Translations under genes and position numbers: made by a program | Assembly: GCA_017524725.1 (NCBI GenBank) | Contig: JAFXUZ010000075.1 | Coordinates: 1 to 64,000 of the forward strand | Direction of reading: 5' to 3' | Length of the DNA: 64,000 nucleotides | Source: Clostridia bacterium | GTDB taxonomy: Bacteria > Bacillota > Clostridia > Christensenellales > Aristaeellaceae | The notes under the pieces: generated by a model | Database searches by the model: none | What the model saw: the letters and a program-made list of their open reading frames with translations, nothing else | What the model was told of the DNA's origin: nothing | In this document: in pieces, positions 7,578 to 16,900 of the stretch | Layout: each line of letters starts with the position of its first letter | Numbering within the stretch: the stretch's first letter is position 1

Positions 7578-8598
7578 CTTGATCACCTCCCTGCGCCTCA
7601 GCGGTCATGTCAGCCCTGAAATCGAGGGGGCCTGTCAGGGAGCGCTCGGTCTCCTCAAGGAATGCCGCGATCGCCCTCCGGTCGTCTCCGAGCTTCTTCA
7701 GGGCTTTCAGCCGGGTGTACCAAAGCGGTTTCAGGCAGCGGTACATCATCGGGGCCGCCCGGATCTCCGCCTCGGAAAAGCGGTAGACTTCCGACGCCGT
7801 TCTCAGGGCTTCGCGGATCCCGGAAGCGCTGTTTTCCCGCATCAGGTAATTGAGGAAGACGTCCCTGCCGCAAAGGTTGAAGTCGTACACCCCCGCGAAG
7901 GCGCCCTCGTCATCCACAAGGATGTTCGTCAGGTTGAGGTCGGCCTGGAATACGGAGGAGGGGAGGCTTTGGTAGATCTTCTCAAGGGCCGCCCTGTTGT
8001 CCGTCCACAGCCGCCAGATCCTGTCCGTCCGCTCCCTGAATTCTTCGGGGAGGGTCGCGGCGTATTCCCTCCAGGCCAGGGCGTTTTCAAGCACTTCGTC
8101 CGTCCGGTCGCTGGGGCAGAAGGTCTCAAACAGGCAGTAACCCGACGGATAGGGCGAATAATCGAAATGCTGCGCCGCGACGCGACCAGTCATGTGCCAG
8201 ATGTCCCGCTTGAGCCTGCCGTAGACCGCGGCGGTCTGCTTTTCATCGTCCAGATCGCCCGAAGCGGGACGGAAGGGCGAGCATTCTTCCATGTATGCCG
8301 CGCATCTGCGTCCCCGGAATTCAACGGTAGGAAAAACACCTGTCCTGTCCCGGAAGATCCGGGGACACCAGACGCCCAGCTTCCGGTACTCCTCGGCGGT
8401 CCGCTGCCATACGGCGATCTTATCCGGAAAAGTGAAATCGTTGTCGGCCAGTTTCAGCACGTATCCGGGACCCGGACCGGTTTTGACAATAACGGCCGCC
8501 CGGAAATCACGGTCGCCGCGGCTCGTTTCGATCACCTGGGCGTCAGAAGGCGCGGCATCCGAAAACAGGGAAAAAATGCGTACGATGTCAGCATCCAT
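7567..8598 (-). CDS. Aminoglycoside/choline kinase-fold phosphotransferase
   Basis: A 343-residue APH-family protein. The catalytic loop is seen as FQADLNLTNILVD (residues 217-229) with D220 as the likely catalytic base and N225 as a metal ligand. The second metal motif is YDFNL with D239, where Asn replaces the usual third residue of DFD/DFE. The N-terminal lobe has a VLKLADND strand that could carry the ATP-binding lysine. The first loop residue is Gln rather than the common His. The substrate cannot be told; homologues phosphorylate small molecules such as choline, homoserine or aminoglycosides. It is first in a three-gene operon with the SLOG-sigma4 protein, driven from a TTGCAA-18-TATAAT promoter at 8699-8728. 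Confidence 0.75.
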   Translation of the reverse strand: MDADIVRIFSLFSDAAPSDAQVIETSRGDRDFRAAVIVKTGPGPGYVLKLADNDFTFPDKIAVWQRTAEEYRKLGVWCPRIFRDRTGVFPTVEFRGRRCAAYMEECSPFRPASGDLDDEKQTAAVYGRLKRDIWHMTGRVAAQHFDYSPYPSGYCLFETFCPSDRTDEVLENALAWREYAATLPEEFRERTDRIWRLWTDNRAALEKIYQSLPSSVFQADLNLTNILVDDEGAFAGVYDFNLCGRDVFLNYLMRENSASGIREALRTASEVYRFSEAEIRAAPMMYRCLKPLWYTRLKALKKLGDDRRAIAAFLEETERSLTGPLDFRADMTAEAQGGDQDAG

Positions 8599-8698
8599 TT
8601 TTTTATTTCCGATCTTCCGAAAAAACGGATTTGTGAAGGCGGCCCGCTGTGATCCGGGGACGCGGAAAACAAAGAAAAAAGTTATCTGTCAGTTACCC

Positions 8699-8728
8699 AT
8701 TATAGCAGTTGACGCGGGATTGTTGCAA
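8699..8728 (-). promoter_or_regulatory. Promoter of the kinase-SLOG operon
   Basis: On the reverse strand TTGCAA (8723-8728), 18 bases, then TATAAT (8699-8704). It lies about 100 bases before the kinase start and back to back with the promoter of the forward peptidase gene. Confidence 0.65.
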
Positions 8729-8759
8729 CAGTGCGTTTTGCATATTTCCCCGGCAGGTT

Positions 8760-8788
8760 TTGACAAATACAGCGTGCAAGACTATAAT
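8760..8788 (+). promoter_or_regulatory. Consensus promoter of the S41 peptidase gene
   Basis: TTGACA (8760-8765), exactly 17 bases, TATAAT (8783-8788). This is a full consensus match, which suggests strong constitutive expression of the gene starting at 8871. Confidence 0.8.
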
Positions 8789-8870
8789 GAAACGGAATGA
8801 TCGGCGATTTACCGGAACCGGAGCCCAACAGATCGATGAGCGGATCGTTTGAAAGGCAGGAGGCAGGAAA

Positions 8871-10682
8871 ATGAAAAAAATACTGGCGGTCCTACTGGCG
8901 GTCTTCATGACCGTGTCCGCGGCGTCCTTTTCCCTTGCGGAGGAGGAGTATACGCGCTTTCCCACGCCCGTGATGCGGAACGGGGAGCGGATCGGCGATC
9001 TGGACCTGCGGTTTTATCCCGCGGCCCCGCATGTGGCCTACTACGGCATCAGGGATTATCTGGCTTTCATGTACCGGGTGGACGTGACCGTCTCCGCGGG
9101 GGACGGGGGCGTCTTTACGGTGACGAATCCCAACGGTTCCTTCATTATGGCGGACCCTGCCGCCGGGACGATCATCGCTCCGGACTGGGCCCTGTTCCAG
9201 AGCCCGCCCGTCCCGTATACCGGACAGATGGGCGTGAAGGATTCCCCCTGCGCCTGGACCTATTATTCGGATCTGGTTTTTGAAGACGCGCCGAAAACCG
9301 TCATTTTTGACTTTGCGAAGTACGGCATCCCGCTCTACGCCGACGAAAACGACGTATACCTGCCCCTTTCCCTGCTTTCCACGATGTTTACGGATCTCGC
9401 GGTCAATTACACGGTCTACAACGGTGAGACGGTCTTCGTCCCGGTGCTGGACATGTCCAACCTGACCGGCCTTCCCGAGGGATTCTATGAAGGGAAAAGG
9501 ATGCAGGCCCTCCTGAGGGGCAAAGAGCAGCGGGCGGAGGACGAGATCAACGAGAACTACGGCGAGCTCTGCTTCATCCTGGATTATTTTTTCGGCCATC
9601 CCGGCACTTCCCGGCTGGATAAGAGCATCGCCGAAAAGGGCCTTGACGCGGCGCTGAGGGAAGACCTGCCCGGCAGGGGGGAGGAGTTGATCACCGGTCT
9701 CCGTTCCCCGGATATGGGCGACTACCTGGTCGCCATGTCGCAGCTGTTCTTTGAGTTGCTGGACGACGGGCACACGGCATTTACGGGCATTTCGGGCATC
9801 ATGAACAATCCCTTGGCGTATCCGGGCCTGTACCTGAAGCTCCTGCTGCTGGCCGGCAATTCCTTTGTGGGAAATTCCAGCGCTCCCAAGCAGCAGATGA
9901 TGCAGGCGATCCCGGCCCAGCGCGCCGCCAGATGGGGAAATGAACTTTACCGCGAATGCGGGAGCACCGCGATCCTGAGGATCGACGCCTTCGCGCCGGA
10001 TATCGCGGGCTGGGAAGCGTATTACGCGGGCAGGGGCGGCATCCCCATGGACGCGCTCGGGATCACCTGGACCGGCCTTAAGAGGGCGTCGGAGAATCCC
10101 GCCATTAAAAACATCCTGTTCGACCTGTCCGCCAACGGGGGCGGAAGCGGCGACCTGCTGATGTCCATCATCGACCTTGTGACCGGTGACAATCTTTTCC
10201 GCGGCTATAATGTGCTGACCGGCCAGCATGTACACGCGGTGGTCCATACCGACAAGAACCTGGACGGCGTGATCGACGAAAAGGACGACGAGGTGAAATA
10301 CGATTTCAATTACGGCGTCCTGACCACCCGACTGAGCTTCTCCTGCGGCAACCTGTTCCCCTTCCTGATGCAGGACCACGGAGCGGTGCTGATCGGCGAA
10401 CCCACGGGCGGCGGCTCCTGCTGCGTACAGACGGCCATGCTGTCCGGCGGCGCGGTGTTCATGATGTCCAGCTATATGTGGAGGCTGGAGACGGCTGACG
10501 GCGAATCCCTGGAGGACGGCTGCAGGACGGACCTGCCGATCGAAAGGATCGAGCCCGTGAGGCCGACCAACGAGAATCCCAGGCTGTCCATGGGCGATTA
10601 TTCGGCTTATTTTGACGACACAATGCTGGACGAGATGCTCCGCGACTGGTTTAAGGAAGCGGCGGAGGTCCCTGCCGCGTAA
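8871..10682 (+). CDS. Secreted S41-family (tricorn/CtpA-like) serine peptidase-like protein
   Basis: A 603-residue protein with a signal peptide (residues 1-23) and a ribosome site AGGAGG 8 bases before the ATG. The C-terminal half shows the S41 core: LDDGHTAF (likely catalytic His), NILFDLSANGGGSGDLL, SFSCGNLF (candidate nucleophile Ser) and AVLIGEPTGGGSC. The Lys of the CtpA-type TxGKG motif is absent, so if active it would follow the His/Ser arrangement of tricorn-like S41B enzymes. The N-terminal 200 residues form an extracytoplasmic domain of unknown type. The substrate is unknown. It is monocistronic, with its own consensus promoter and a strong terminator. Confidence 0.75.
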   Translation: MKKILAVLLAVFMTVSAASFSLAEEEYTRFPTPVMRNGERIGDLDLRFYPAAPHVAYYGIRDYLAFMYRVDVTVSAGDGGVFTVTNPNGSFIMADPAAGTIIAPDWALFQSPPVPYTGQMGVKDSPCAWTYYSDLVFEDAPKTVIFDFAKYGIPLYADENDVYLPLSLLSTMFTDLAVNYTVYNGETVFVPVLDMSNLTGLPEGFYEGKRMQALLRGKEQRAEDEINENYGELCFILDYFFGHPGTSRLDKSIAEKGLDAALREDLPGRGEELITGLRSPDMGDYLVAMSQLFFELLDDGHTAFTGISGIMNNPLAYPGLYLKLLLLAGNSFVGNSSAPKQQMMQAIPAQRAARWGNELYRECGSTAILRIDAFAPDIAGWEAYYAGRGGIPMDALGITWTGLKRASENPAIKNILFDLSANGGGSGDLLMSIIDLVTGDNLFRGYNVLTGQHVHAVVHTDKNLDGVIDEKDDEVKYDFNYGVLTTRLSFSCGNLFPFLMQDHGAVLIGEPTGGGSCCVQTAMLSGGAVFMMSSYMWRLETADGESLEDGCRTDLPIERIEPVRPTNENPRLSMGDYSAYFDDTMLDEMLRDWFKEAAEVPAA

Positions 10683-10700
10683 ATTTCGGGAAAATGTACG

Positions 10701-10746
10701 AGGGCTGCCGCAGCGCGCGCTGCGGCAGCCCTCCCGCTTTTTTGCC
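10701..10746 (+). terminator. Intrinsic terminator
   Basis: A 14-bp perfect stem AGGGCTGCCGCAGC (10701-10714) pairs with GCTGCGGCAGCCCT (10719-10732), followed by CCCGCTTTTTT. It ends the peptidase transcript. Confidence 0.88.
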
Positions 10747-10769
10747 CTGTTTGATGGCGCCCGCCGTGA

Positions 10770-11948
10770 TCAGTGCCGGTGCCGGATGAGCTTCAGCGCG
10801 TTGTCCCTGCAGACTTTCCGCACGGTCTCCGGGGTCAGGCGGTCCAGGAGGGCGTAATATTTGACCACCTCCGCCGGATAGGTCGCCCAGTGGCCCACCT
10901 TGTCCGTTCCGAGAAGCACCCGGTCCCGGTATTTTTCGATAAAGGCGACCCAGTCGTCCAGGGAGTCCCCGTCGATGTAGTTGTTGGGGAAGCGGTCCAG
11001 GAAATAGTAATCGTAGACCAGCCAGGAGATATCCACATACATGTTCGGGTGCGCGTCGAACAATTCCGACGCGACTCGGATGAGCCCCTGGACTTCCACG
11101 CGCCGTGAAATGCCGATGTGCGCCCAGATGATATTGCAATTGCGGTTGTGGGCAAGGGCTTCCTCCAGTTCGTTCCTGTAAAGGATGCGTTCCTCGCTTT
11201 GCGCCGTGATGTTGTGGTGGACCAGCACCGGCAGCTTTTCCTCGGCGGCCAGGTCGAAAACGTCCTTGAAGGCGGGGCTGTTCACGTGGGGTGCTTCGCC
11301 GTAGGTCAGGGCGGTCAGGTCGTCGTGCCGGCTCATGATCTCGCCGATCCCGCACCAGAAATCCGGGTAGAGCCGGAGCAGTTGGCGGATATGGTCCGCG
11401 GCAAAGCGGTCGTTGCCGTTGATGCCGCACAGGAAGGGGAAAAAGCGTTTTTTGATCTCCGTCGGCTGGACCAGCAGTTCCTCGGCAAGGATGAAATCGG
11501 TGCCGGAATAATAATAACAGCGGCTGTCGTTCGACAGGTAATAGGTCGGCGCCGTTTCCATGGTCGCGTCCCACTGCTTGGCGATGGGCATCCCGAAGAT
11601 GACCGCCCGGGACACCCCGGCCATGTCCATGGCCCGGCACAGGGCGGGAAAGCCGTCGGTATCCTCCAGGAAATCCGTGAAATGCAGATGGCTGTCGATG
11701 ATGTCGTAGCGGACGGTTTCCTCCGGCGGCCGGATGTCGATATTCCGGTCAGTGGCGAACGCGACGGGAGAACGCGTCGCGGAGGAAACGGCGTCAAGCG
11801 ATTCCCCGCGGCTGATATGGGGAAGCGTCATCGCGGATGCCGCTGCGGCACCTCCCATTGCGAAGGTCTTCAGGAAGGACCTGCGGGTCATTCCCTTCAT
11901 TGCCCCTCTGCCGGCTGTGTCCGCTGTTTGGCTGGGTTTGCTATCCAT
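10770..11948 (-). CDS. Amidohydrolase-family protein with Tat signal
   Basis: A 392-residue TIM-barrel metal-dependent hydrolase of the amidohydrolase_2 (COG2159-like) kind. Motifs are IIDSHLHFTD (metal-binding HxH), LPVLVHHNIT (His), IIWAHIG (His) and LLGTDKVGHW (Asp). The N-terminus has a twin-arginine signal, TRRSFLKTF (Arg22-Arg23), followed by an Ala-rich hydrophobic stretch, so the folded metalloprotein is probably exported by Tat. The start at 11948 was chosen because AGGAGGG lies 7 bases upstream; longer frames lack a site. The substrate is unknown; relatives hydrolyse or decarboxylate ring compounds. It is not obviously in an operon. Confidence 0.78.
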   Translation of the reverse strand: MDSKPSQTADTAGRGAMKGMTRRSFLKTFAMGGAAAASAMTLPHISRGESLDAVSSATRSPVAFATDRNIDIRPPEETVRYDIIDSHLHFTDFLEDTDGFPALCRAMDMAGVSRAVIFGMPIAKQWDATMETAPTYYLSNDSRCYYYSGTDFILAEELLVQPTEIKKRFFPFLCGINGNDRFAADHIRQLLRLYPDFWCGIGEIMSRHDDLTALTYGEAPHVNSPAFKDVFDLAAEEKLPVLVHHNITAQSEERILYRNELEEALAHNRNCNIIWAHIGISRRVEVQGLIRVASELFDAHPNMYVDISWLVYDYYFLDRFPNNYIDGDSLDDWVAFIEKYRDRVLLGTDKVGHWATYPAEVVKYYALLDRLTPETVRKVCRDNALKLIRHRH

Positions 11949-12091
11949 GGCTGTACCCTCCTGATGATGGTCGGATGATGATACTGATGCGGCGATATGC
12001 GGTCGTTCATATTCGGTACGGATGGTGAAAGTGGTATAATTTGGTGCAAATTCGTACATTGCCGTGGCTCGACCGAATAGTTGCCAAAGTA

Positions 12092-12165
12092 TGAAAAAAG
12101 CGGGCCCCGCGGCAAAGGCCGGCCGGAAATCGACGATCCCGGCCGGCCTTTGCCGCGGGACCCGC
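12092..12165 (-). terminator. Very long terminator hairpin behind yifB
   Basis: A 27-base arm (12100-12126) pairs with 12139-12165 with a single mismatch and a 12-base loop. On the reverse strand it is followed by CTTTTTTC (12092-12099), so it terminates the gene ending at 12207. The stem is two to three times longer than a typical intrinsic terminator. Confidence 0.85.
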
Positions 12166-12206
12166 CGCGCTGCCGTTAAAGAAGGCAGGGAAGCGGCGCT
12201 CCTGGT

Positions 12207-13742
12207 TCATTCGCCCCAGTACTTGCTGTCCAGGCTGCGGTACTGGATGGCCTCGGCCACGTGGGCGGGCAGGATCTTATCCTCCCCGGCCAGGTCCGCG
12301 ATGGTGCGGGCCACCTTGGTGATGCGGTTGTAGCCGCGCATGGAGATGCCCTGTTTTTCGACGGCCAGCTCAAGGAGCCGTTTGGCGTCCCCCTCCAGGG
12401 TGCAGTACCTGCGGATGTTTTCGCCCTGCAGGTGGGCGTTGCAGCTTTCGCCGGTTTCCTTCATGCGCTCCTGCTGGACGAGGCGGGCCTTTTCCACCCG
12501 GGCGCGGACGGCGGCGCTGTCCTCGGCGACGGCGGAATCGGTGATCTCGCTGACCGGGACCGCGTCCACCTCGATCTGCAGGTCGATGCGGTCCAGCAGC
12601 GGCCCGGAAATGCGGTCCAGGTATTTGCGGATCTCATGGGCCGTGCAGCGGCAGGGATGGGTGCGGCTGCCAAAGTAGCCGCAGGGGCAGGGGTTCATGC
12701 CGGCCACCAGCATGGTCCTGGATAAGTACCTGCTCCTTGCCCGGACCCGGCTGACGGACACCTCGCCGTCCTCCAGGGGCTGCCTGAGGCCTTCCAGGAC
12801 GGCCCGGGGGTATTCCGGAAGCTCATCCAGGAAAAGGACGCCGTTGTGGGCCAGGGAGATCTCCCCGGGCCGCGCGTCGCTGCCTCCGCCGATGAGGGCC
12901 GGCAGTGAAGCGCTGTGGTGGGGCGTGCGGAAGGGACGCTCGGTCATCAGGCCCTGGCCGGGACGGATGAGCCCGGCCACCGAATGGATGCGGGTGGTCT
13001 CCAGGGATTCCTCCATGGTCATCAGCGGCAGGATGCCCGGCAGGCATCGGGCCATCATGGTCTTGCCGGAGCCGGGTACGCCGACCAGCAAAAGGTTGTG
13101 CCCGCCTGCCGCGGCGATCTCCAGGGCGCGCCGCGCACCGCGCTGGCCCTTGACGTCTTTCAGGTCGTAAAGGGGATGGCGGTCCTCCATCAGAGCGCGG
13201 TAATCCACCTGGGGCTGGGCGGGGAGCGGGTTTTTCCCCGTCAGGTGGGCGGCCACCTGGTTGATGTTATCGGCGGGGTATACCGCGATGCCACCGATGG
13301 ACGCCACCTCCGCCGCGTTGTCCCGGGGCAGGACCACCTGTTTTATGCCCTGTTCCCGGGCGGCGATCACCATGCTGAGCACACCGCGGACAGCCACAAG
13401 CCTTCCGTCCAGGCTGAGCTCGCCGATGAGCAGCGTATTTTCCAGGTCCGGCATGCGCATATGCCGGCAGGCTCCCAGGATGCTGACGGCGATGGACAGA
13501 TCAAAGGCGGCTCCTTCCTTGCGCACGTCGGCGGGGCTCAGGTTCACCGTCACCCTGCCCTGGTGGTTCCACAGCCCGCTGTTCCTCAGGGCGCCGCAGA
13601 CCCTTTCGCTGCTTTCCTTGACGGCCGCGTCCGGCAGGCCCACGATGGTCATGACGGCACGGCCGCCGGTCACGTCCGATTCCACGGTGACGGGGATGCC
13701 GTCCACCCCCACCAGGGCATAGCATAATGTGCGTGCCAGCAT
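12207..13742 (-). CDS. yifB: YifB/ComM family Mg-chelatase-like AAA+ ATPase
   Basis: A 511-residue protein of normal length for the family. The N-terminal ChlI-type domain (about 20-145, GLPDAAVKESSERV, NLSPADVRKEG) precedes the AAA+ module with Walker A GVPGSGKT (near residue 220), Walker B-like GVLFLDELPEY, and the Mg-chelatase C-terminal part (GPLLDRIDLQIEV, SMRGYNRITKVARTIADL). In proteobacteria the homologue ComM is a hexameric helicase that aids branch migration during transformation. The ribosome site AAGGAG lies 9 bases before the ATG. It carries its own terminator, so it is probably monocistronic here. Confidence 0.93.
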   Translation of the reverse strand: MLARTLCYALVGVDGIPVTVESDVTGGRAVMTIVGLPDAAVKESSERVCGALRNSGLWNHQGRVTVNLSPADVRKEGAAFDLSIAVSILGACRHMRMPDLENTLLIGELSLDGRLVAVRGVLSMVIAAREQGIKQVVLPRDNAAEVASIGGIAVYPADNINQVAAHLTGKNPLPAQPQVDYRALMEDRHPLYDLKDVKGQRGARRALEIAAAGGHNLLLVGVPGSGKTMMARCLPGILPLMTMEESLETTRIHSVAGLIRPGQGLMTERPFRTPHHSASLPALIGGGSDARPGEISLAHNGVLFLDELPEYPRAVLEGLRQPLEDGEVSVSRVRARSRYLSRTMLVAGMNPCPCGYFGSRTHPCRCTAHEIRKYLDRISGPLLDRIDLQIEVDAVPVSEITDSAVAEDSAAVRARVEKARLVQQERMKETGESCNAHLQGENIRRYCTLEGDAKRLLELAVEKQGISMRGYNRITKVARTIADLAGEDKILPAHVAEAIQYRSLDSKYWGE

Positions 13743-13884
13743 GGCGATGCGCTCCTTTGATCCTGTGCGAAGACAGTTTTTTTGTGTAATATGATGATAC
13801 CATATCCCGCCCGGCTGTCAACCCGGGAATGAAAATACGCCGGCGCGGGCCTGAGGGGGGAAGGCGCGGCAGGACGGGATAAGG

Positions 13885-13920
13885 TCAGGGCGGCCGCCGC
13901 GCGCGCGGCAGCCGCCCTGA
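13885..13920 (-). terminator. GC-rich hairpin behind the giant glycosyltransferase gene
   Basis: TCAGGGCGGC (13885-13894) pairs with GCCGCCCTGA (13911-13920) around a further CCGCGCGCGCGG self-complementary core. It lies 13 bases past the stop at 13933. No T run follows on the reverse strand, so it may act as an mRNA-stabilising end rather than a classic terminator. Confidence 0.55.
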
Positions 13921-13932
13921 GATATGCGGTCG

Positions 13933-16900
13933 TCAGAAGAACAGCCAGTTGGGGAACCACTTCATGGTCTGCAGCCATGAGCGGGACGCGGTGACGCCGC
14001 TGATGTAGGGGAAGAAGGCGGCAAAGAGCACCAGCGCCAGGGTAAAGAGCGCGCACAGGATGATCACGGCGGCCTTTTTCCGTTTTTCGGCGATGCGGCA
14101 GATGAAGAAGACCGCCGCCAGGATGATAAAAGGCACCGAGGGGAAGTAATGATAGATATAGGTGCCGCGGCTGACCAGCACCCAGGGGAGGTACTGGGCC
14201 AGGAAGGAGATGAGGAGCAAAAGCGGTACGGGATCGTCCCGAAGCGGCGCGGACAGGCGGGGCCGGAACTTTCGGAGGAAGTCGGTTATGCCCGCGGGCT
14301 TTTCTTCCGCCGGATCGGGAATCGGTTCGCCGGAGGTTTCCGGCGCTGCTTCGGACCCGGCTTCGGGGCCGGTTTCCGGGGCCGGGTCTTCCGACGGCAG
14401 CGGGACCGCGCCGGACCTGTAAAGCAGCCGGTACACAAGGAGACCCATCAGCGCGAGCATTGCCGCGCCGCTGGTCCACCACACGGCGGGGTTGCCGAAG
14501 GCGACGATGGTCCTCGCATAGCCCTCAGGCGCATAGGTGGTGGAAAAATACCACATGGGCGTTTTGATGATGGGCCATTCATACCAGGGGGAATAGAAGT
14601 AGTGATCCATGCCCAGGCCGGGGGTGGAATGGTAGGACAGCATGCCCTGGCACTGGACGATGATCAGGTGGATATTTTCCCCAAGGCTCCCGGTCAGGCT
14701 GCCGTTGGCGCGCAGGAAGGGGATGTAGGAGAGGTAATAGGTCACAAGGGGGACGAAGACGAAAAAGATGAAGCAGGACCCCACGGTGACCGCCAGGCGA
14801 TGGAAGCCGGTTCGGACCGGGGCTTCGGGGAGACCGGAGCTTTTTCCTGCCGCCTGCAGGGCTTTGGCCGCCTTTATTTCCAGGATGCGCCGGCCCAGGC
14901 CCCAGAAGAAGATCACCGCCAGGCCCACGGCGGCATAGCAGCCGGTCCATTTGGAGGCGATGGCCAGGGCGATGAACAGGCCCGAAAGTGCCAGGTCCGT
15001 GAGGGTCTTCCAGAAAGGCCTGTTCCAGTATTCCATCAGGAACCAACGCAGCATGAAATAATAGCTCCACATGATGAAGCAGACAACGAAGGAATCGATG
15101 GTGGCGATGCGAGTCTGGGTGAAGTGCATGAAATCCAGCAGCATGAGCCCCATGGCGCCGATGCCGCCGAGCCGGTTTTTGAACAGGAGCTTGCCCATCA
15201 GGTACATGGCGGGGAGCATCAGGACGCCCATGGAGGCGCCTGCGAAGCGCCAGGCGAAGGGCGTCATGCCGAAAACGGAGATGCAAAGGCTCATGAGGAA
15301 TTTGCCCAGGGGCGGATGGGTCCATTCGTAGACGCGCAGACGGTGCGCCAGTTCATATCCCGTCCTGGCGTGGTAGATCTCGTCGAAATAGGCGGAATTG
15401 AACCAGTCCGGTTCGCCCGTGAGGGTATCCTGCTCGTCGATCAGGTTTTCCGCTCCCGCGGACGCGGTGACCGGGAGCACATTGCCGTTTTCGTCCCGCA
15501 GCACGACCTCATACAGCGTCAGCAGATAATCCGCCTCAAGGGCATACTCGCCGGGTTCGGCCCCGGAGGTGATGCGCAGCCAGCGCCCGGTGAAATATTC
15601 GGTCATCGGGGGGAAGACGTACCGCCATTTGAAGCAGTCGCCTTCCGTGGCTGAGGTCTCGGAGAGGGAGGTATAGTTTTCGCCGTCGGAGGAGATCTCC
15701 AGGGTATAGGGGATGCTGTTGTAATGGATACCCTGATAGATCAGGGGGCGGAAGCTTTTTTCACTTCCCAGGTCCAGGACCGCCTGCTCCCCGGGCTTGA
15801 GTACGCATGCGTTTTGCGGGGCCGCGGTGCTTCCCAGGTTGAAGAAGGCCAGCACGCAGTACAGCGCCGTGCATACGGCGATGACGGCGGCGTCCTTCCT
15901 GTCCGGCCGCCGGGCGGACTCGTCCCGGCCGAGGCGCGCCGCGGCGGCCTCCTTAAAGCTGAAGCGTGCCGGCAGGGCTGCCCTTTGGGCCGCGGAGTCG
16001 GGCCAGGGCAGGGGTTCCTTTTCCGGGACGCATTTGAAGCACATCAGCAGGCTGGTTCCCAGGGCGGCAAGGACCGTGGACAGCGCGGAAAGCGTCTCGG
16101 TAAAGGCCATGTCGCTTTTGATGCCGAAGGCAGGGGCGTTCAGGTGGCCCGCCGCGCCGCCGATGCGGATGTTGCGGTCCAATACGCATCCGGCGTTCAG
16201 AAAGCATGCCGCCGAGACCAGGGCAAAGGCCCACAGCACGCGTTTGTCCCTTTCCTCCAGGTACGCCAGCAGCGTCAGCATGGCGGCGGGGAAAAGGTAC
16301 CTTTCGTGCATCATGGTGGCCGAGGAGAACATCAGGCACAGGAAAGCGGCGCCGCACAGCGGCAGGTGGGAAGAGCGCCCGCCCTTGAGGAACATGACCG
16401 CCGAAAGAAGCACGCACAGGACGATGACGCGGGTGCCGAAGGCGCGCCAGGTGAGGCCGAGGAAAAGCGCTTCCATAAGCAGCGCCATGAATAGGGCGCC
16501 GCAGCCGAGGCATGTGATCAGCCGCTCTTTTTTGGGCCTTTTCATGGAAAGACACGCGGCGGCCGGCGGGAGGAGCACCGTTATCAGGCAGGCGGCGGCA
16601 GTCGGAAGGGAAACGGGATCGTCGACTCCCGACCAGTTGAAGCCGAAAAGGAAATACCAGTTGCAGCCGTTGACCGTTGCCTGGCCGTAGCTGGTCATGG
16701 TGTCGGCATAGCGTCCGAACAGCCAGGAGATGCCGCCCTGGCGGAGGCTGAAAGGCAGAACGACCAGCAGCATCGCGGCGGCCATGATCCCAAGGCCGCC
16801 CGCGGCCCTGATAAGCCGGGACCGGGCCTCCCGGGGCTCCGCCTGCCTGCGCGTGCGGACGATTTCCAGTGCCAGGGCGGCCAGGCCGAGGGGCCCGAAC

